DNA of 64,000 nt from Flagellimonas aequoris (lineage in GTDB: Bacteria > Bacteroidota > Bacteroidia > Flavobacteriales > Flavobacteriaceae), in the NCBI RefSeq assembly GCF_003584165.1, contig NZ_QXFJ01000019.1, forward strand, positions 47,680 to 111,679, given 5' to 3'. How positions within the stretch are numbered: the first letter of the stretch is position 1; each line of letters opens with the position of its first letter. The notes below the pieces were generated by a model that was not told where the DNA came from, made no database searches, and saw only the letters and a program-made list of their open reading frames with translations. Shown in pieces: positions 44,698-53,203 of this stretch. Both the position numbers and the translations under genes were made by a program.

Positions 44698-46464
44698 ATG
44701 AAAAATCGTAAGAACCCAATATGGAACATAGCCGTTTTACTGTTGGTCCTATTTATTGGATGTAATGACGATGACGAAGGTAACGTACTGGATGATGGTA
44801 CCTTGGTAATCCTTACGACCAATATCACCGAAACAAATTTTGAAACAACTGTGGAGGATGTTCCTGTGGATACTTCCATTGAGATTATTTTTTCACACAG
44901 TCTGGACACGGATGCCATTACATCTGCTTTGGATTTTGCATCGGGTTCCACAACTGTTGATTATGAGATAGGGTTTTCCAATACCAATTCAACCGTTACC
45001 TTGGTGCCAAGCATGTTGGATTATCAAACCAGTTACACCTTGTCATTGCCTGAAGGCATATATGGGGCCAATGGAGAGACATTGCAAAGTCCTTTTTCCA
45101 TAAGTTTTACCACGGCAGCATTTGTACCACCTACTTTGACATTGTCCAGCGATGTTTCTGAATTGGAAGAAGATGGCCAAACAGCGACCATTATGGCAAC
45201 TTTGAGCAAAGTGGCCAATAGCGATGTGACCGCCACCTTTGTTTTTGATGGAACGGCCACCAAAGATGATGACTATAGTATTTCGGGTGAAGAAAGCATC
45301 ACCATCCCTCAAGGTAGTCTATCGGCTTCCATTTCCGTCACCACCATTTTGGATGGGGAAAATGAGGGTAATGAAATCATAGATGTTTCTTTGGATAATG
45401 TAACCAATGCTAGCGCCGGTTCCGAAGGCATATCCATAGCCATCATAGAACAATTACCAGCCCTTTCCTTAAAAGGGATTCTCGCACTCACCTGGGATGG
45501 TTCCGGAACCAATGATGGTAAGGCCATCCACTTAGTAGCCAATCAAGATATTGCAGATTTGAGCTTGTATGGCCTGGGGACTGCCAATAATGGTGGAGGA
45601 ACCGATGGTAACGAGTTTGTATTGCCCGCCATTTCCGTCTCTGCTGGGGACGACATCCTTGTAGCTAGGGAAATAGAATTGATTTCTACATACTTTGGTG
45701 GATGCATCGGTGAGTTCGAACATGTGCTTCAGGCCGAATCGGCCATCAACCAAAACGGGGATGATGCCATTGAGCTTTTCCAAGGAGATGTTGTGATAGA
45801 AACCTATGGGGATATTGATGTGGATGGTACCGGACAGTCCTGGGAATATACAGGTTCATGGGCCTATAAGATTGATGGGGTCTGGACCACGGGAGGACTC
45901 GATTGTTCCATTGGCTCTAGCACATTGGACACTTCTGGTTGTCCATACCCCATTTGTTCCGAGGCACTCACCTTGCAAGGGGTGTTGGCATTGACATGGG
46001 ATGGCAGTGGAACCAACGGGGGCAAGGCCCTTCATTTGAAAGCGAACAAGAATATCCCCGATTTGAGTATTTATGGTATTGGGGTGGCCAATAATGGCGG
46101 AGGTACCGATGGCATTGAGTTTACCTTTCCGGCCATTGCCGTTGAGGAAGGGGACGATAACCTACTTGCCCGGGAGCAAGCTACCATTGCGGCTTATTTT
46201 GGAGGCTGTATGGATTCTTTCGAACACATCATAGAAACCGAATCCATGAACCAAAATGGGGATGATGCCATTGAACTGTTCAATGGCGATACCGTGGTGG
46301 AGACCTATGGAGATGCCAATGTGGATGGAACAGGAGTAAGCTGGGAATACACGGGCAGTTGGGCCTATAAACTAGGTGGAACTTGGGTCGTGGGTGGATT
46401 GGATTGCGCTGCCGGCTCAACCACCACACAAGGATCAGCCTGCGTGTATCCGGTCTGTAATTAA
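44698..46464 (+). CDS. Lipoprotein with Ig-like and Calx-beta domains and two lamin-tail-like repeats
   Basis: 588 residues; lipobox VLFIGC (Cys about 22) followed by an acidic stretch NDDDEGN, a typical surface-export lipoprotein tether. Residues about 40-140 resemble an Ig-like SbsA-type domain (VPVDTSIEIIFSH), and about 145-245 a Calx-beta domain (DVTATFVFDGTATKDDDYSI). The C-terminal half consists of two modules of about 165 residues (roughly 45463-45960 and 45967-46461) with the same motifs: LALTWDGSGTN, ANNGGGTDG, NQNGDDAIELF and SWEYTGSWAYK. These look like the lamin-tail-type repeats common in secreted Bacteroidota proteins. No catalytic site is apparent. It is probably a surface binding protein of the SusC3 operon. 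Confidence 0.8.
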   Translation: MKNRKNPIWNIAVLLLVLFIGCNDDDEGNVLDDGTLVILTTNITETNFETTVEDVPVDTSIEIIFSHSLDTDAITSALDFASGSTTVDYEIGFSNTNSTVTLVPSMLDYQTSYTLSLPEGIYGANGETLQSPFSISFTTAAFVPPTLTLSSDVSELEEDGQTATIMATLSKVANSDVTATFVFDGTATKDDDYSISGEESITIPQGSLSASISVTTILDGENEGNEIIDVSLDNVTNASAGSEGISIAIIEQLPALSLKGILALTWDGSGTNDGKAIHLVANQDIADLSLYGLGTANNGGGTDGNEFVLPAISVSAGDDILVAREIELISTYFGGCIGEFEHVLQAESAINQNGDDAIELFQGDVVIETYGDIDVDGTGQSWEYTGSWAYKIDGVWTTGGLDCSIGSSTLDTSGCPYPICSEALTLQGVLALTWDGSGTNGGKALHLKANKNIPDLSIYGIGVANNGGGTDGIEFTFPAIAVEEGDDNLLAREQATIAAYFGGCMDSFEHIIETESMNQNGDDAIELFNGDTVVETYGDANVDGTGVSWEYTGSWAYKLGGTWVVGGLDCAAGSTTTQGSACVYPVCN

Positions 46465-46492
46465 TGATGTTTAATAGATTATTCTCTAAAAG

Positions 46493-47881
46493 ATGAACAA
46501 AAAGAATTTAATAAAGAGCATTCAACTGTTGCTTTTGAGCAGTATCGTCCTATGGTTTACCGCATGCACCAATGATGATGATGCTTCTGGGAACTTAAGT
46601 GTGATTTCCGTAAAACTGAACGATGCCCCTTTTGTGGATGATATGCAGGATGTTCCCGTGAACAGCACTTTTGAGATGGTTTTTTCCGCTATTTTGGACC
46701 CGGACAAATTTGAAAATGTATTTTTCATAACAGCAGGCTCGGAGAATGTACCCTATACATTGGAGTATCTGAATCAATCCACCAAGGTTTTGATCCATCT
46801 TGAGGATATGGCTGCCGCTACAGAACATATGATCGGTGTGGACTCTGGAAGCATTGGCATGGATGGGAAGGCATTGGTAAACAGTGTGACCTATTCTTTT
46901 ACTACTGAAGATGGGAATACCAGTTCCAAAACCCCGTGTTTGAGTGCATCCGAAGATTGCATTCAGCAGCTAAGCTTTTTGGACAACGCGAGCGAACCAT
47001 TATCCTTTGAGGTGTATGCCAATTATGATTTTGTGGACGACCCTGAATTTGTATATGACTTCATTGATAAAGTGGTGGTAGTGGTCCATGGTGCAGAGCG
47101 CAATGCCGATGAGTACTATGGTTACATGCTCAATTCCTTGAAAAGTATGGACAAGGAAAAGACCACACTGGTCATCGCACCTCATTTTCAGGATAATCTG
47201 ACTGCTCCTACCGATGGTTTGGTCTGGAACGATTCTGGATGGAGAGAAGGAGCGGATGCCAGCAACACCAATTCATCCATCAGTTCTTTCACAGTTTTGG
47301 ATACTTTGGTGAACCGTTTTTCCAATCTGGACAAGTTTCCAAACCTTAAGACCGTCCTTATCGCAGGTCACTCCTCGGGAGCTGCCTTTTCACAGCACTA
47401 TGCCGTGGCGAATAAGGTTGAAGGTTCGCATCCGACCATTGATTTTCAACATGTAGTGGCCAATAACCAATATTTCTACTATCCGGATGGCCAACGGTAT
47501 GATGAGGGTACGGGAACTTTTTATGAACCAACGGATTGTGTAGGATATACCTATTGGCCCTACGGAAGTGAATTTGCGGTTTCCTATCTCGATGGGGTGG
47601 ATACCACTACTTTAACGGAGCAGCAGGTGTCCAGAAATACCATTTATTTTTTGGGGAGCGATGATACCTCCACCACAGGAACATTGAACACCACGGATTG
47701 TCAGGCAACCTTGTTGGGGTCCAATCGATTCAATAGGGGAGAGAACATGTTCCATTATATGGAAACCTTTTATTCCGGAAGCCATAACCATAGGAAAATT
47801 ATCGTACCTAATGTGGCACATGATGCCAATGGCATTTTCAATTCACAAGAGTTTAAACAATTCATCATGGAATTTGATTAG
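46493..47881 (+). CDS. Lipoprotein with Ig-like N-terminus and alpha/beta-hydrolase domain
   Basis: 462 residues, lipobox LWFTAC (Cys 25) followed by TNDDDASGN. Residues about 35-140 are an SbsA-type Ig-like domain sharing wording with the previous protein (PVNSTFEMVFSAILD against PVDTSIEIIFSHSLD), so the two anchors are related. The C-terminal about 300 residues look like an alpha/beta hydrolase: VVVVHGAERNADEYY (oxyanion region), the nucleophile elbow AGHSSGAAF near residue 293, and a late histidine in PNVAHDANGIF. Activity is probably esterase-like. It is 28 bp after the lamin-tail lipoprotein and ends the SusC3 cluster before a strong terminator. Confidence 0.8.
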   Translation: MNKKNLIKSIQLLLLSSIVLWFTACTNDDDASGNLSVISVKLNDAPFVDDMQDVPVNSTFEMVFSAILDPDKFENVFFITAGSENVPYTLEYLNQSTKVLIHLEDMAAATEHMIGVDSGSIGMDGKALVNSVTYSFTTEDGNTSSKTPCLSASEDCIQQLSFLDNASEPLSFEVYANYDFVDDPEFVYDFIDKVVVVVHGAERNADEYYGYMLNSLKSMDKEKTTLVIAPHFQDNLTAPTDGLVWNDSGWREGADASNTNSSISSFTVLDTLVNRFSNLDKFPNLKTVLIAGHSSGAAFSQHYAVANKVEGSHPTIDFQHVVANNQYFYYPDGQRYDEGTGTFYEPTDCVGYTYWPYGSEFAVSYLDGVDTTTLTEQQVSRNTIYFLGSDDTSTTGTLNTTDCQATLLGSNRFNRGENMFHYMETFYSGSHNHRKIIVPNVAHDANGIFNSQEFKQFIMEFD

Positions 47882-47931
47882 GCATAACAAGCTTTCATAA
47901 AGCAATTCATTGGTTTGAGTTAGTTTAATTC

Positions 47932-47966
47932 AAAAAAGGCGCAACATTACCCAGTTGCGCCTTTTT
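47932..47966 (+). terminator. Terminator ending the SusC3 cluster
   Basis: A nearly perfect hairpin (AAAGGCGCAAC / GTTGCGCCTTT around a TTACCCA loop) is flanked by A- and T-runs, so it could work in both directions. It separates the SusC3 cluster from FecR at 48148. Confidence 0.85.
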
Positions 47967-48147
47967 ACATTTCACCATAATGGGTTTCGGATAAGGCTTC
48001 CATATGTACATTAAGACAAACCAAAGATTATTTTGCCACCAGAGGTCAACAACCGCAGCAAAACGTAACGGTTAACCTTAAGTTAATTCTCTTTTTGCAT
48101 TTTGATGACATTGTGATCTAGGGGTAATTCTACCTTTTCACCCTCCT

Positions 48148-49152
48148 ATGTATAAAAGACATACTATGGATATATCCAAGGAGGATATCAAATGTGCTCG
48201 AAAGCTTTCTGGAGAGATGAACACGGATCAAGAGAGGTCGATGTTCGAGGTAAACTTACTGCTGGATGATGGTCTACGGGACCGCTTTCATGATTATAAG
48301 TTATTGTGGGAGTGCTATCCTAAACCCGATCTACCACTGAAAAAAAAACAATCCGGAAATCGGATAAGAGAAGCCATTTCCCCAAAACCATCGGGAAAAA
48401 GAATGTTTCTCCAAGACAGGATGAAAGTCATCTTGGCAGCAGCAGCGGTAGTCCTGATCGGTTTTTCCCTATACCTGTTTTCAATGGGTGATGCTTCCCG
48501 GTACACCAATCATATCATAGCCCAACAAGGGGAACGGAAACAGATCATATTGCCTGATGGCTCATCGATAACGATCAATTCCGGGTCTGAACTAAAATTT
48601 CCTGAAGTCTTTTCCAAGAACAGCAGGGAAGTTTGGTTGGAAGGGGAAGCGTATTTTGATATTTCCAAGGATGTTGACAGGCCCTTTCATGTAAACACCG
48701 ATGGATTGACGGTCCAAGTTTTGGGAACAAAGTTCAATGTCAATACCAAAGGGAAAACAAAAACCGTGTCCTTGGAAAGCGGCAAGGTACAGGTCACTTT
48801 GAAGGATTCCGGCGATGAAATACGGTTGAGCCCCAATGAGGAACTGCAGCTGAATACAGAAACAGGTGAAGTGGTAAAACGCAATTTTGATGTATCCAAG
48901 ACCACGGCCTGGAAAGACAATATTCTTCTGTTGGATGATATGCCCTTGGGCGATGCATTGATTCCCATCAATCAATTTTATGGAGTAGAGTTTACCATCT
49001 CGGATGATTTGGTCGCCAGCAAAAAAATCAGTGCCGCGTTCGAAGACCAAGACCTTGATCAGTTTATACAAACATTGGAGTTCATTGCCGATGTGAAGAT
49101 TACCGCAATATCCCCAAAAAAATTTTCAATAGCCCCCCGCGATGAGAACTAA
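48148..49152 (+). CDS. FecR-family anti-sigma factor (partner of SusC4)
   Basis: 334 residues (an internal start at 48166, MDISKEDI, is possible). Cytoplasmic N-terminus 1-90, one transmembrane helix at about 93-112 (KVILAAAAVVLIGFSLYLF), FecR domain about 125-215 (ERKQIILPDGSSITINSGS, REVWLEGEAYFDI, VLGTKFNVN), and C-terminal DUF4974 (about 255-330; LLDDMPLGDALIPINQFYGVE). It should sequester the ECF sigma encoded immediately downstream until SusC4 signals. The two genes overlap by 11 bases with FecR first, the reverse of the more common sigma-first order. Confidence 0.95.
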   Translation: MYKRHTMDISKEDIKCARKLSGEMNTDQERSMFEVNLLLDDGLRDRFHDYKLLWECYPKPDLPLKKKQSGNRIREAISPKPSGKRMFLQDRMKVILAAAAVVLIGFSLYLFSMGDASRYTNHIIAQQGERKQIILPDGSSITINSGSELKFPEVFSKNSREVWLEGEAYFDISKDVDRPFHVNTDGLTVQVLGTKFNVNTKGKTKTVSLESGKVQVTLKDSGDEIRLSPNEELQLNTETGEVVKRNFDVSKTTAWKDNILLLDDMPLGDALIPINQFYGVEFTISDDLVASKKISAAFEDQDLDQFIQTLEFIADVKITAISPKKFSIAPRDEN

Positions 49153-49735
49153 ACATTCCCCAGAGTTGATGGATTTTAACAACATGACAGATGTAGAGCT
49201 GTTCCGCTTGATTCAGGAAAGGAACAAGGAGGCTTTGGAGACAGTTTTCAACAGGTACTATGAAAGCCTTTGTCGGTTTGGGCTTACCTACGAGTCAAAA
49301 CTGGACATTGTTGAGGAGAAGGTGGCCGATGTTTTCATTCAATTATGGAACGGTTATGAGCGCATCCATGAGATTAGAAATCCCAAGCCATACCTCTATG
49401 TGGTGGCAAAGAACAAGTTGTTGGAGCCCGTGGCATACTCCCATCTTAAACAACCCTTGGAGTTTGGCCAGGAAAACCAACAAGCTTCAAGCCCGAGTAT
49501 AGAACAGGAAATCATAGATCAGGAGCAAAGGGAATTCTATATAAAACGGATCAAGGATGTGCTGGACCAAATACCCAAAAAATCCCGGCAAATCTTTGAA
49601 ATGAGCCGATTGGATGAGCTCAAATACAAGGAAATCTCAGAGATCTTGGGAGTTTCCATCAAGACGGTCGAAAACCATATGGCCATAGCCCTCAAGACCA
49701 TTAGAAAGATGGTCATCAAGAACAAACAATATTAA
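49142..49735 (+). CDS. ECF RNA polymerase sigma factor
   Basis: 197 residues. Region 2 is at about residues 20-95 (DVELFRLIQERNKEALETVF, EEKVADVFIQLWNGY) and region 4 at about 135-190 (IPKKSRQIFEMSRLDELKYK, EISEILGVSIKTVENHMAIA). The first nine codons overlap the end of FecR; an alternative start at the internal ATG 49169 (MDFNNMTDVEL) would remove that overlap and gives a more typical sigma N-terminus. It is 91 bp upstream of SusC4 and should drive that operon. Confidence 0.93.
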   Translation: MRTKHSPELMDFNNMTDVELFRLIQERNKEALETVFNRYYESLCRFGLTYESKLDIVEEKVADVFIQLWNGYERIHEIRNPKPYLYVVAKNKLLEPVAYSHLKQPLEFGQENQQASSPSIEQEIIDQEQREFYIKRIKDVLDQIPKKSRQIFEMSRLDELKYKEISEILGVSIKTVENHMAIALKTIRKMVIKNKQY

Positions 49736-49826
49736 CCTCACAGCAAAATCTATGAAAAACTGAACAACAAACTTAGTAGAACCTTAAAAAATATCGAGAA
49801 CCAATAATTAAACTACTCTTTAAGAA

Positions 49827-52800
49827 ATGAAAAAATTAAACTTGTTAGCATTGCTACTGTGTCTTCCATTATTGGGTAGGGGAAGTAATGTCCCCATATC
49901 CGTATCCAATGTGGTGAATACACAAAACTTCGACATGATCAATCTTAACCTTAAAAGTGTTGCTCTGGAAAAGGTGTTCGACCTTATAGAGAAGCAAACC
50001 GGCCAAAGATTCATCTACGCTGCGGATGCCCAATCCTTGGATCAACGCATCAGTATAGACGTGAACAAAGGGAACCTGGAAAGTGTCCTGGAAGTCCTTA
50101 AAAACAAAGCCAACGTGGATTTCCGGGTTACGGAGCAAGGTGTTTTGGTGAAGTTCATCCAAGAAAAGCGAAAAATTTCAGGATCTGTAATCGATGAAGC
50201 GGGCAGTCCCATTCCAGGGGCCAACGTATTTGTTGAAGGAACCGATTACGGTACAGTGTCCGATTTTGATGGAAAGTTCACGATGGAAATCCCTTCCAAT
50301 TTCAAGACACTTTCCATAACCTATATCGGATACAGAAGGCAGGACGTGAACATTGAAAATATGGACAACGTAACGGTCACCCTCATTGAAAGTGCGTCAC
50401 AACTGGATGAAATCGTGGTGGTAGGGTATGGCACCGAGGCCAGAAGGAACATTACGGGTGCCATTGCTTCGGTTTCCCCCGAGGAAATCAATACCCAGCC
50501 TAAGGCCAATGTGGTGGAAATGTTGGATGGTCGTTTGCCCGGTGTACAGATCATGAGCGACAATTCTCCTGGTGGAGGAACCTCCATTCGTGTTAGGGGC
50601 TTTAGTACCATCAACAGTAACGACCCTTTGGTGATCGTGGATGGAATCCCTGCATCCAACGGTCTTAATGGGATCAATCCTTCAGATATTGAAACCATAC
50701 AGGTCTTGAAGGATGCTGCCTCAGCTTCCATCTATGGGTCCCGTGCTGCCAATGGTGTTGTGATCATTACTACCAAAAAGGGATCGGACACCGGTGGGGA
50801 ATATGTAGTGTCCTTTGACAGTTATGCAGGTCTTCAATCTTCCTACAATCTCCCAAGAATGCTCAATGCCCAGCAATATGGGGATCTATTGTGGCAAGCG
50901 ACGATCAATGATGGGGGAACTCCTTCCCACGATATTTATGGGGACAATCCCGCACAGGCCACAATTCCACAATGGCTCAATGACGAACAGACCATCCCTA
51001 GCGCTGATGTAGATTGGGTAAAACAGATTTTGCAAACTGCTACTGTTCAATCTTATAACGTATCATTGGCAAAAGGGGATTCCAAAGGTCAGCACATGTT
51101 TTCGTTGGGGTATTACAATCAGGAAGGTTTGATCAAATACACAGGCTTTGAAAGGTATTCGGCAAGGTTCAATTCTTCCTATAACATTGGCGATTTCTTG
51201 ACCATTGGTGAAAACTTTACGGCCAATTATAAGGAGCAGGTTTCCATAGGTACCAATAGTGCTTTGGGGAGTATTGTCTTGAGTGCCATGCAGTTTCCAT
51301 CCATTGTCCCAGTGAAGGACATCAATGGGGAATATGCCGGTAACCCACTCAACGATACCCAAAACCCCATGGGCCAGTTGTATCGTAACAAGGACAACAA
51401 GCAGAAACGGGTTCAGGCTTTGGGGAATGTATATGCCAATCTTTACATCAAGGATTTCACGTTTAAGACTTCTTTTGGTTTGGATTACCAGAATTATAAC
51501 ATCAGGAGTTTTTCACCTACGTTTAATGAAATTCTTTCCACCAACAACACCAACTCGTTATCCACTTCCAATAGCTTCAACTACCAATTCTCCTTTACCA
51601 ATACACTAAACTATAAAAAACAGTTTGGAGCCCACAATGTGGATGTGTTAGTAGGACAAGAGGCCATCGAATACAATTATGAAGGTTTTGGTGCTTCGGT
51701 AAGCGAATTCCTGTACGAGGATGAAAACTTTAGGTACTTGAGTTTTGGAACCGAGAACATGCTCAATTCCGGTAACGCATCCGGATGGTCACTTAACTCT
51801 TACTTCGGAAGGTTGAACTACAACTATGATGAAAAGTATCTTTTTACGGCAACCGTTAGACGTGATGGTAGCTCAAGGTTCAATGAAGATAACCGTTGGG
51901 GAACATTCCCTGCATTCTCTTTGGGATGGAGGTTGGACCGCGAGGACTTTTTTAATCCAGATGGAATTGTCTCTTCTCTGCTTTTGAGAGGAAGCTGGGG
52001 GCAAACGGGTAACCAGGATATTTCCAATTATGCCACTGTGGATAGTTACCGGAACAACAATGCGAATTCCAACTACGCCATCGATGGTGCCCAAGAGTCT
52101 GTCTACATTGGACTTACCCAATCCAGGATTCCAAATCCCGATTTGAAATGGGAGACCACGACCCAGACCTCCATTGGGGTGGATATGGGACTTTTAAAAG
52201 ATCACCTGAACATTACTGCTGACTACTACATCAAGAAAACCGATGACATCTTGGTGTACAACACTGTTCCATTGACCTATGGGGGTACCAATGACGGGCA
52301 GTGGGTGAACGATGGAAAAATGAAGAACAACGGATTTGAATTGAACGTCAACTATAATGACAAAGTGGGTGATTTGGGATATCAGATCGGTCTTAACCTT
52401 ACCGGATCCAAAAACGAGTTGACGGAGTTGAACACTTCCGATTATTTGGGCATTCCAAGTTCATCCTTGCACAGTGTAAACTTTGACCAGGAAATATCAA
52501 GGAGTGCGGTAGGCCAGCCTATTGCCTCGTTCTATGGCTATGTGGCCGAAGGATTGTTCCAAAGTCAGGCTGAGGTGGATAGTTATGGACTGCAGCCCAA
52601 TGCCCAACCCGGTGATATCAAGTTCAAGGATGTGGATGGCGATGGTGATGTGGATGCCGACGACAGGACGTTTATTGGTTCCCCTCACCCCGATGTCATG
52701 TTGGGTCTTAATCTACAGTTCAACTATAAGAATTTTGATTTAGGCCTTTTCTTTAATGGAAGCTTTGGCAATGACACCTATAATTTTACCAAGTACAAGA

Positions 52801-53195
52801 ACCATTTCTTCAACCAAGCAGCTTACAACAAGGAGAATGTTTTATTGGATGCTTGGTCCGAAAACAACACCGATTCCAGCATTCCACGTCTATCCCTGGA
52901 CGACCCTAACAACAACATTAGACCTTCCAGCTATTATGTGGAGAATGGATCATATGTTCGGTTGACCAATGCGCAATTGGGATACAACGTTAGCCCAGAA
53001 TTGCTTGGTGGCCTCAAATTGAGAATATATGCCCAAGCAAGCAACTTGTTCACCATAACCGATTATAGTGGGATGAACCCCCAAGTGGGCCTTCAAAACT
53101 ACTCGGGTAGCAATAGAAACCTCGACATTGGAATCGATCGTGGATTGTATCCTCCGAGCAGGACTTTTGTGATCGGATGTAACCTTAAACTCTAA
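49827..53195 (+). CDS. SusC-family TonB-dependent transporter with STN domain (SusC4)
   Basis: 1122 residues. Signal peptide about 1-20, STN domain about 30-110 (LNLKSVALEKVFDLIEKQTG, ISIDVNKGNLESVLEVLKN), CarboxypepD_reg-like domain about 115-195 (SPIPGANVFVEGTDYGTV), DEIVVVGYGTEARRNITGAI near 197-216, plug (VDGIPASNGLNGINPSDIET, KDAASASIYGSRAANGVVI) and the barrel ending RTFVIGCNLKL. The STN domain fits the adjacent FecR/ECF pair. It is eight bases upstream of SusD4. No degradative enzyme follows in this cluster. Confidence 0.97.
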   Translation: MKKLNLLALLLCLPLLGRGSNVPISVSNVVNTQNFDMINLNLKSVALEKVFDLIEKQTGQRFIYAADAQSLDQRISIDVNKGNLESVLEVLKNKANVDFRVTEQGVLVKFIQEKRKISGSVIDEAGSPIPGANVFVEGTDYGTVSDFDGKFTMEIPSNFKTLSITYIGYRRQDVNIENMDNVTVTLIESASQLDEIVVVGYGTEARRNITGAIASVSPEEINTQPKANVVEMLDGRLPGVQIMSDNSPGGGTSIRVRGFSTINSNDPLVIVDGIPASNGLNGINPSDIETIQVLKDAASASIYGSRAANGVVIITTKKGSDTGGEYVVSFDSYAGLQSSYNLPRMLNAQQYGDLLWQATINDGGTPSHDIYGDNPAQATIPQWLNDEQTIPSADVDWVKQILQTATVQSYNVSLAKGDSKGQHMFSLGYYNQEGLIKYTGFERYSARFNSSYNIGDFLTIGENFTANYKEQVSIGTNSALGSIVLSAMQFPSIVPVKDINGEYAGNPLNDTQNPMGQLYRNKDNKQKRVQALGNVYANLYIKDFTFKTSFGLDYQNYNIRSFSPTFNEILSTNNTNSLSTSNSFNYQFSFTNTLNYKKQFGAHNVDVLVGQEAIEYNYEGFGASVSEFLYEDENFRYLSFGTENMLNSGNASGWSLNSYFGRLNYNYDEKYLFTATVRRDGSSRFNEDNRWGTFPAFSLGWRLDREDFFNPDGIVSSLLLRGSWGQTGNQDISNYATVDSYRNNNANSNYAIDGAQESVYIGLTQSRIPNPDLKWETTTQTSIGVDMGLLKDHLNITADYYIKKTDDILVYNTVPLTYGGTNDGQWVNDGKMKNNGFELNVNYNDKVGDLGYQIGLNLTGSKNELTELNTSDYLGIPSSSLHSVNFDQEISRSAVGQPIASFYGYVAEGLFQSQAEVDSYGLQPNAQPGDIKFKDVDGDGDVDADDRTFIGSPHPDVMLGLNLQFNYKNFDLGLFFNGSFGNDTYNFTKYKNHFFNQAAYNKENVLLDAWSENNTDSSIPRLSLDDPNNNIRPSSYYVENGSYVRLTNAQLGYNVSPELLGGLKLRIYAQASNLFTITDYSGMNPQVGLQNYSGSNRNLDIGIDRGLYPPSRTFVIGCNLKL

Positions 53196-53203
53196 AAAAA
53201 GCC

